Source: Pseudomonas floridensis (lineage in GTDB: Bacteria; Pseudomonadota; Gammaproteobacteria; Pseudomonadales; Pseudomonadaceae). From it: DNA of 64,000 nucleotides. This document shows, piece after piece, positions 58,729 through 64,000 of the stretch. The first letter of the stretch is position 1. Each line of letters begins with the position of its first letter. Location of the stretch: NCBI RefSeq assembly GCF_002087235.1, contig NZ_MUIO01000055.1, forward strand, positions 1 to 64,000, in the 5' to 3' direction. Below the pieces are notes generated by a model. That model saw only the letters and a list, made by a program, of their open reading frames with translations, was not told the origin of the DNA and made no database searches. The position numbers were made by a program, and so were the translations under genes.

Positions 58729-59066
58729 TGCCTTGACTCCTGTGCAGCGCCAAGGCGCCACCTGATTCTTGTTTTAATGACGATCTGACGTGATCGACAG
58801 CTTGGTGATGAAGTGCTATCCATCGGACATCGCTTTCATCTCGATTGCAGCAGACAATCGGGCTGCTGAATCGTTTAATCTAGAATTGCCCGGCACGTTA
58901 CTCGATTCTGTGGATTCATTGAAGCCCAGTCGGTCTGATCCTGTAGGAGAAGTCCCAAAATACTCGGAGTAGTTGGGGTTGTGCCACGGTCTCGTGTAAA
59001 GATGACCGTCATACAACGAAGTTTTCGACTGTCGTGAGCCACGCCAATAACAAAAGGAAATTTGCG
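58729..59066. other. Divergent regulatory region between fruB and cra
   Basis: A 338-base region that is AT-richer than its flanks. It holds the Cra operator near its middle and must contain both promoters. I see no separate gene; short frames at 58790-58972 have no ribosome site or homology. Confidence 0.7.
58867..58878 (-). promoter_or_regulatory. Cra (FruR) operator
   Basis: The minus strand reads TTAAACGATTCA, differing by one base from the P. putida Cra operator TTAAACGTTTCA; the plus-strand form TGAATCGTTTAA fits the E. coli consensus TGAAWCSNTHHW. It lies 139 bases from fruB and 189 from cra, so it could repress fruBKA until fructose 1-phosphate builds up. Confidence 0.8.
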
Positions 59067-60062
59067 GTGAAACTGAGCGATATTGCGCGTCTGGCCGGTG
59101 TGTCCGTCACCACTGCCAGTTACGTGATCAACGGCAAGGCTGAACAACAGCGCATCAGTCCGGCTACGGTCGAGCGGGTGCGAGCAGTCGTTGAACAGCA
59201 TGATTTTCGACCCAACCCACAAGCGGCCGGCCTGCGCAGTCGGCACAGCAAAACCCTGGGCTTTATCCTGCCGGACCTGGAAAACCCCAGTTATGCACGC
59301 ATTGCCAAGCTTCTGGAACAAGGTGCCAGGGCTTTGGGCTATCAATTACTAATCGCCAGCTCCGACGACGATCCGGCCAGTGAACTGCAACTGTTGCAGG
59401 TGTTTCGCGCCCGTCGCTGCGACGCGCTTTTGGTAGCCAGTTGCTTGCCACCAAGCGATGACAGTTACCGCGAGCTGCAACTCAAAGGCCTGCCGATCAT
59501 CGCCATCGACCGGGAAATGAACCCGGAGTTTTTCTGCTCGGTGGTCAGTGACGACCATGACGCCAGCCTGCAACTGACCCATAGCCTGCTCGAAACCAGA
59601 CCACGGCATATCGCCCTGATCGGCGCACGCCCTGAACTGAGTATCAGCCGGGCACGCGCTGCCGGCTTCGAGCACGCACTGGACGGCTTTTCCGGTACGA
59701 CGTTCGTGGAGCACGGCGAGGCCTTCAGCCGACAGTGCGGCCAGCGCCTGATGACCGAGATGCTGGAACGTCTGGGCCATTTCCCGGATGCACTCATCAC
59801 CACCTCATACGTGTTGCTGCAAGGTGTCTTCGACGTGCTGCAAAGCCAGGCATTCAATACGACCCAACTGCACCTGGGCACGTTCGGCGATACGCAATTG
59901 CTGGATTTCCTGCCTTTGCCGGTCAACGCCATGGCGCAGCAACATCAGAAAATCGCTGACACCGCTCTGGAGCTGGCGCTGGCGGCCATCCAGAAGAACG
60001 AATACCAGCCCGGCGTTCACGCCATCGTGCGCACGTTCAAGCAACGCATCCACGGGGGGTGA
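59067..60062 (+). CDS. cra: Catabolite repressor/activator Cra (FruR), LacI family
   Basis: A 331-residue LacI-family regulator. The N-terminal helix-turn-helix is VKLSDIARLAGVSVTTASYVINGKA in the DNA (I quote DIARLAGVSVTTASYVING), nearly the same as E. coli Cra. The effector domain follows, with FILPDLENPSYARIAKLLEQG. In pseudomonads Cra responds to fructose 1-phosphate and mainly controls fruBKA. I use GTG 59067, which matches the E. coli start and has AAAAGGAAA upstream; GTG at 59034 would add 11 residues. It ends overlapping or adjoining the tatD-like gene. Confidence 0.94.
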   Translation: MKLSDIARLAGVSVTTASYVINGKAEQQRISPATVERVRAVVEQHDFRPNPQAAGLRSRHSKTLGFILPDLENPSYARIAKLLEQGARALGYQLLIASSDDDPASELQLLQVFRARRCDALLVASCLPPSDDSYRELQLKGLPIIAIDREMNPEFFCSVVSDDHDASLQLTHSLLETRPRHIALIGARPELSISRARAAGFEHALDGFSGTTFVEHGEAFSRQCGQRLMTEMLERLGHFPDALITTSYVLLQGVFDVLQSQAFNTTQLHLGTFGDTQLLDFLPLPVNAMAQQHQKIADTALELALAAIQKNEYQPGVHAIVRTFKQRIHGG

Positions 60063-60064
60063 AC

Positions 60065-60847
60065 GTGACGCTGATCGACACCCACACGCACCTCGACTTC
60101 CCGGACTTCGACGCAGATCGCGCTGAGGTCCTGGAGAATTGTCGAGCAGTGGGCGTGCAGCGCATGGTCGTGCTAGGCGTTTATCAGCGTAACTGGCAAC
60201 GACTGTGGGACCTGACGTTGGCCCATCCCGAGCTGAACGCGGCGTTCGGACTGCACCCGTTGTACATCGCCGAACACCGCCCCGAGCACCTGACGGAACT
60301 GGGCGACTGGCTGACTCGCCTCAAGGGTCATTCAAAACTCTGTGCAGTGGGCGAGATCGGCCTGGATTATTACGTGGAAGGCCTGGACAAGGCGCTTCAG
60401 CAGCAGGTTTTCGAGGCGCAATTGCAGCTGGCTGCAGACTTCGACCTGCCGGTGCTGCTGCATGTCCGACGCAGCCATGCCGATGTGATCGCAACACTGA
60501 AGCGCCACAAGCTCAAGCGCAGCGGGATCATTCATGCGTTTGCCGGCAGCCGGGAAGAAGCGCGGGAATACCTGAAGCTGGGGTTCAAACTCGGCTTGGG
60601 TGGTGCGGCGACCTGGCCGCAGGCGCTGCGCATGCACAGAGTGATTGCCGAACTGCCGCTGGACAGCGTGGTGCTCGAAACCGATTCACCGGACATGGCC
60701 CCGGCGATGTACCCCAACCAACGCAACAGCCCCGAACACCTGCCGGACATCTGCACTGCGCTGGCGCAGTTGATGAACGTCAGCGCGGAGCGACTGGCGC
60801 AAGCCAGTACCCGCAACGCGCACGAACTGTTCGGCTGGCCGCTTTAG
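60065..60847 (+). CDS. TatD family metal-dependent hydrolase (YjjV-like)
   Basis: A 260-residue deoxyribonuclease-type enzyme with a TIM barrel and two metals. The motifs IDTHTHLDFPDF (HxH), GEIGLDYY (Glu), VLLHVRRSH, IIHAFAG and VLETDSPDMAP are complete. Members act on DNA ends or D-aminoacyl-tRNA; YjjV has no firm role. GTG at 60065 has GGGGGTGA just upstream and gives the usual MTLIDTHTHL start; GTG at 60059 would overlap the cra TGA by four bases. Either way it is translationally close to cra. Confidence 0.92.
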   Translation: MTLIDTHTHLDFPDFDADRAEVLENCRAVGVQRMVVLGVYQRNWQRLWDLTLAHPELNAAFGLHPLYIAEHRPEHLTELGDWLTRLKGHSKLCAVGEIGLDYYVEGLDKALQQQVFEAQLQLAADFDLPVLLHVRRSHADVIATLKRHKLKRSGIIHAFAGSREEAREYLKLGFKLGLGGAATWPQALRMHRVIAELPLDSVVLETDSPDMAPAMYPNQRNSPEHLPDICTALAQLMNVSAERLAQASTRNAHELFGWPL

Positions 60848-60854
60848 GACTTGA

Positions 60855-61691
60855 TCAGACCAGCAGCGTCCACAGCGCGAATCCGGCATACCAGACAATC
60901 GCGGCACGGATCAGCAACTCCCAGAGCATGTCGAGACTGCGTACACCCTCTGCACCCAGTACCGGAGACGGAACGTCACTGGCCGCGCACCCGATGCGGG
61001 TAATCAGTTGCGCCGCGCTGATGTTCCAATTGAGCAGTTCGTGCAGCATCAAGCGACTGACCGCGACAAAGTTGCCCACCAGCGCGAAGCTGGCCGCCAG
61101 CAACCTGACTGGCACCCAGTCGAACGCATGACGCAACTGCGCGGCGCGCTCGACCAGCGCGGGTGTCGCGCCATGTTCAGCGGCAAGCGCCAGCAACCGA
61201 TAGGCCAACGCCGCCACGGGGCCGAGCAGGAAATACCAGAAAATCACCGCGAAGAAACTTTGATGCGCCTGCCAGAGCATATAACTCTGCACACCATGCA
61301 GTAACTGCTCACTGTCATCGGCCTCGACGCCCATGTCCCGCTCTGCAACATGCACAGCCGCTTGCGCATCGCCGCGACGGCAGGCATCACGAAAAGGCCC
61401 CAGTGCAGCGATCAAATCGCCTCGCCCAAGGCTGTAGATCAATACCAGCAAGTGAATCGGCAAGGCCAGCCAGCCATAGGCCACCGAACCTACGATGGTC
61501 AGAAGCAACTGCAGCAACACCACCGGCACAAGCACCATCAGCGTCAGGATGACCCAAGGGCGGGACGCGGTTCGCGGATTACCCTCAAGTCTGGCCAGCT
61601 CTTTCAAAAAGAACGCGTCGCGCTGTATCCGCTGCCGCAACGCGGAGAATTTCTCGACCAGCACCGCCAGCAGCAACACCAGAAAACTCAT
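60855..61691 (-). CDS. ampE: Regulatory signalling modulator protein AmpE
   Basis: A 278-residue inner-membrane protein with about four transmembrane segments (near 1-12, 50-90, 140-170 and the C-terminus). It is the partner of ampD; its function is uncertain, proposed as a sensor or transporter linked to beta-lactamase induction. Family marks are SFLVLLLAVLVEKFSALRQ and WQAHQSFFAVIFWYFLLGPV. It lies 15 bases after ampD, forming the classic ampDE operon. It ends 7 bases from the convergent tatD-like gene. Confidence 0.93.
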   Translation of the reverse strand: MSFLVLLLAVLVEKFSALRQRIQRDAFFLKELARLEGNPRTASRPWVILTLMVLVPVVLLQLLLTIVGSVAYGWLALPIHLLVLIYSLGRGDLIAALGPFRDACRRGDAQAAVHVAERDMGVEADDSEQLLHGVQSYMLWQAHQSFFAVIFWYFLLGPVAALAYRLLALAAEHGATPALVERAAQLRHAFDWVPVRLLAASFALVGNFVAVSRLMLHELLNWNISAAQLITRIGCAASDVPSPVLGAEGVRSLDMLWELLIRAAIVWYAGFALWTLLV

Positions 61692-61706
61692 CGTTCGTCC
61701 CTCACT

Positions 61707-62255
61707 TCAATCCTGCAGAGCCGCTAAAAATCGGCCCCAGTCAAAACAGGGCCCCGGATCGGTCTTGCGCCCCGGTGCGATGTCGCTGTGACCACAAATA
61801 CGCTCAGCCGTAATCTTTGGATACGCCCTGCGCAGCTGACGGGTCAGCTCGATCAAAGCAGTGTATTGCGCATCGGTAAAAGGCTGGTCATCCGTCCCCT
61901 CGAGCTCGATGCCGATGGAAAAATCGTTGCAGCCCTCACGCCCCTGAAAACTGGAAACGCCCGCATGCCATGCGCGATCAAGACAGGAGACGAACTGAAT
62001 CACGTCGCCATCACGCTCGATCAGAAAATGCGCTGAAACCGTCAGATGAGCAATGCCTTCGAAGTAAGGATGCTCGGAGGTGTCCAGTTGGTTCTGAAAG
62101 AAGGCCTGCACCTTGCCAGTCTTGAATTGAGCGGGCGGCAGGCTGATGTTGTGGATGACCAACAGCGAGATCTCGCTTTCGGGTCGCGAGTTGAAGTTGG
62201 GCGAGGGGCAGTGCTGAAGGCCGTGGCACCAACCGCTTGCGCAATCGAGCTGCAT
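61707..62255 (-). CDS. ampD: 1,6-anhydro-N-acetylmuramyl-L-alanine amidase AmpD
   Basis: A cytoplasmic zinc amidase of 182 residues that strips the peptide from anhydromuropeptides during wall recycling; this limits the AmpR ligand, so loss of AmpD raises AmpC beta-lactamase in pseudomonads. Zinc ligands are His35 (LLVIHNISLP), His156 (ICGHSDIAPGRK) and Asp166 (TDPGPCFDW). The lack of a signal peptide agrees with the cytoplasmic form. I start at ATG 62255 (MQLDCASGW); the upstream open stretch has no homology. Confidence 0.96.
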   Translation of the reverse strand: MQLDCASGWCHGLQHCPSPNFNSRPESEISLLVIHNISLPPAQFKTGKVQAFFQNQLDTSEHPYFEGIAHLTVSAHFLIERDGDVIQFVSCLDRAWHAGVSSFQGREGCNDFSIGIELEGTDDQPFTDAQYTALIELTRQLRRAYPKITAERICGHSDIAPGRKTDPGPCFDWGRFLAALQD

Positions 62256-62441
62256 GAAAGCTCCTGGAGCGGACAAATGGAATGCACCCAGTATGCCCGC
62301 GATGGAAAAGGATGTGGGGATCAGACTACGGCACGTGCCGTACGAAATAGCGGTTTGCCGTGCGGCCGAAATCTTACGAGTGAACACCGTGCGTGCGTGA
62401 GGCCAATGCCATCAAGCACTGCACAGGCGTGACTGGACAGC

Positions 62442-64000
62442 TCAGGCGCCCTTTAACTTGCGCAGATTGCTGATCACCGACTCCAGCGCTCGGTCGAACA
62501 GCAACGCATCATCCAGCACGCGGACCGCGCCACGACGAAATTCCACCGCCAGCCCCATGCGAGTCTTCTCGAGCACTTTCATGCCAGTACGGTTGACGAA
62601 CACATAGCGGCCGCTCGGTTCGACGATCGCGGTCAGCTTGCAACGCAGCTTGTGCTCTTCGTCTTCCTGGATCTCGACCCAGCAACCGACACGCAGCGCG
62701 TCGACCATGCGCAGACCGGCATCGTCCTCGGGCAACTGCACGGCAGGCTCGGCAAGACCCGCTTCCTCAGGCGCGATCAGCACGATTTCTTCCATGACTT
62801 CCATCATGGTTGGCCCTTCGGCAGTCAGCGCCAATTGCGAGTCACCTGGCATTTCGGCGCCCTGCATCTCGTGCAAACGCGACAAGTGCTGGAAGGCCTG
62901 CACATGCAGCGACTCCAGCTGGCTGAAGAATTCGCTGGTGGCGAATGGGTCGAACGCCGCGCTGGTCAGGCCGTCACGCAGGGCCTTGAGCAATCCAGGC
63001 ACCAGGTCCAGCAACTGCTGACGAGCCTGAGGTTCGCCATGCAGCTCGACGCTCCAGATCAACTCGTCCATGGTCGTCAGCCCGGCCTGCCACTCGGCCG
63101 ACCCGTCGCCGTGCTTGAGGCAGGTCAGCAGCAAGACCTTGCTCCAGGCTTCCTGAAGCAAACGCACAACCGCTTCCGGCAAGGTTTTGCCGAGCAGGCG
63201 CTGATTCAACTCCTGCTGCACACGCTGACGGGCCAGCTCGGCGCGTGCGCGCCCTTCTTCCGCGTCACGGGTACGTTGTTCAAGCAGTTCACTGCGGCGA
63301 CGCTCATCGCTGGTGAACGCCAGAAAATCGGCCAGCAGTTCGGAAAAGATTGCCGGGTCATCGACGAAATCATTCAGCAGGCGCTGCACAATCTGCTCGA
63401 CCCGCAGGTACAGCGAGTCGCGCTGATAATCGTCACGCCCACCCCAGCCGAGCGCCGCGGTCGCGATCTCGTTGAGCAGACGACGGGCCGGATGGCTGCC
63501 ACGGCTGAAAAAGCTCTTGTCCAGCACCGCTACCTTGAGCATCGGAATCTGCAGACGCCCGATCAGGGCACGCAGCGAGGAAGGCAGGTTGCGGTCATCG
63601 AGGATGAATTCAAACAGCATGGCGATCAGGTTGATCACGTCCTCGTCACCCGACCCGACACTGCGCGACTTGCCGCTGCGCACGCTGACGCGAGTCAGCA
63701 ATTGCTCCAACTGGTTGCGCAGGTCGAACTCATCGGCGGCTTCCTGAGCAGGCACATATTGCTGCAAGTGCGAGAGCAGACGCAGCAGATCCTTACTGGA
63801 AATGGGCCGCACTTCAGCGTTGGGTTCGTGACGCGGGGCCAGGTTGCCGCGAACCTGAAGCAGCAATTCCTGCAACGCTGAAAAGACTTCCTGCACACCC
63901 TTGTCGAGCTTGTCGGCGGCCTGAGCCAGCGCAGGATCGGACAACTCCGAAGCACGCGGTCTCGAAGCTGGACGGTCGGAGGAGCGGCGGGTCGGCAAGA
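62442..64000 (-). CDS. DUF1631 domain-containing protein, 3' part
   Basis: At least 519 residues of a large, mostly helical, cytoplasmic protein of unknown function; the family is usually around 750 residues, so the N-terminal part lies beyond the window. Visible features are long amphipathic helices, a charged coiled-coil stretch (SELLEQRTRDAEEGRARAELARQR region, quoted in part), and a C-terminal beta domain with VGCWVEIQEDEEHKLRCKL and GRYVFVNRTGMKVLEK that resembles PilZ-like or SH3-like barrels. DUF1631 proteins often lie next to ampD and nadC in pseudomonads, as I recall. No role in that pathway is known. Confidence 0.85.
   Translation of the reverse strand, partial: LPTRRSSDRPASRPRASELSDPALAQAADKLDKGVQEVFSALQELLLQVRGNLAPRHEPNAEVRPISSKDLLRLLSHLQQYVPAQEAADEFDLRNQLEQLLTRVSVRSGKSRSVGSGDEDVINLIAMLFEFILDDRNLPSSLRALIGRLQIPMLKVAVLDKSFFSRGSHPARRLLNEIATAALGWGGRDDYQRDSLYLRVEQIVQRLLNDFVDDPAIFSELLADFLAFTSDERRRSELLEQRTRDAEEGRARAELARQRVQQELNQRLLGKTLPEAVVRLLQEAWSKVLLLTCLKHGDGSAEWQAGLTTMDELIWSVELHGEPQARQQLLDLVPGLLKALRDGLTSAAFDPFATSEFFSQLESLHVQAFQHLSRLHEMQGAEMPGDSQLALTAEGPTMMEVMEEIVLIAPEEAGLAEPAVQLPEDDAGLRMVDALRVGCWVEIQEDEEHKLRCKLTAIVEPSGRYVFVNRTGMKVLEKTRMGLAVEFRRGAVRVLDDALLFDRALESVISNLRKLKGA

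Noticed and set aside
56983..58788. A 601-codon open frame on the plus strand
   Set aside because: Antisense shadow of fruB; composition is Gln-, Arg- and Gly-rich and without motifs.

Overview
This 64 kb window is chromosomal core sequence from a fluorescent-type Pseudomonas, most likely the P. syringae group. That call is inference. It rests on protein sequences that read as typical pseudomonad orthologues, on high GC content, on a fused CysN/CysC, and on a gene order that, as I remember it, follows the P. aeruginosa block from petA/rpsI/rplM to gatCAB almost gene by gene. I found no rRNA, tRNA, phage, transposase, CRISPR array or obvious genomic island. The window is almost wholly housekeeping genes.

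Layout. 1-1352 (minus): the damaged 5' end of petA (Rieske protein), then rpsI and rplM. 1748-2743: a lone GlxA-type AraC regulator. 2819-5981 (minus): zapE, trpS with an extra C-terminal domain, and an alpha/beta hydrolase. 6127-6561: zapG. 6726-9554 (minus): cysD and cysNC for sulfate activation. 9708-11737: a Nif3-like gene and, divergently, algW, the site-1 protease that senses envelope stress. 11817-19809 (minus): two envelope and histidine blocks, mlaFEDCB-ibaG-murA and hisG-hisD-hisC. 20135-27174 (plus): kdsD-kdsC-lptC-lptA-lptB-rpoN-hpf-ptsN-rapZ-ptsO, joining KDO synthesis, LPS export, sigma-54 and the nitrogen PTS.

27195-31017 (minus): an iron-starvation operon, fagA-fumC-orfX-sodM, followed by a ZIP transporter and headed by a good Fur box. 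It is followed by a 0.6 kb non-coding stretch holding a 120-bp tandem repeat built from REP-like sequence. 31612-44885: pmbA, darP, tldD, a nitrilase-family gene, yhdP, rng, maf, mreD, mreC, mreB (all minus except darP), a cell-shape and maintenance cluster. 45092-48301: gatCAB, needed for Gln-tRNA and/or Asn-tRNA formation. 48497-53011: a short RlpA-like lipoprotein, a Ca/Na exchanger, a carboxymuconolactone-decarboxylase-like protein, an AEC transporter and a PhoD phosphatase.

53165-60847: the fructose PTS operon fruBKA, divergent from its regulator cra, with a Cra operator between them and a TatD nuclease gene behind cra. 60855-62255 (minus): ampD-ampE, tied to peptidoglycan recycling and beta-lactamase control. 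62442-64000: a DUF1631 protein cut by the window edge.

I did not find an undescribed multi-gene system here. The points most worth a second look are a probable ATT start codon for mreC, the 120-bp REP-derived tandem repeat, the TrpS C-terminal domain, two uncharacterised proteins in the Fur operon, and evident sequence damage in the first ~170 bases.
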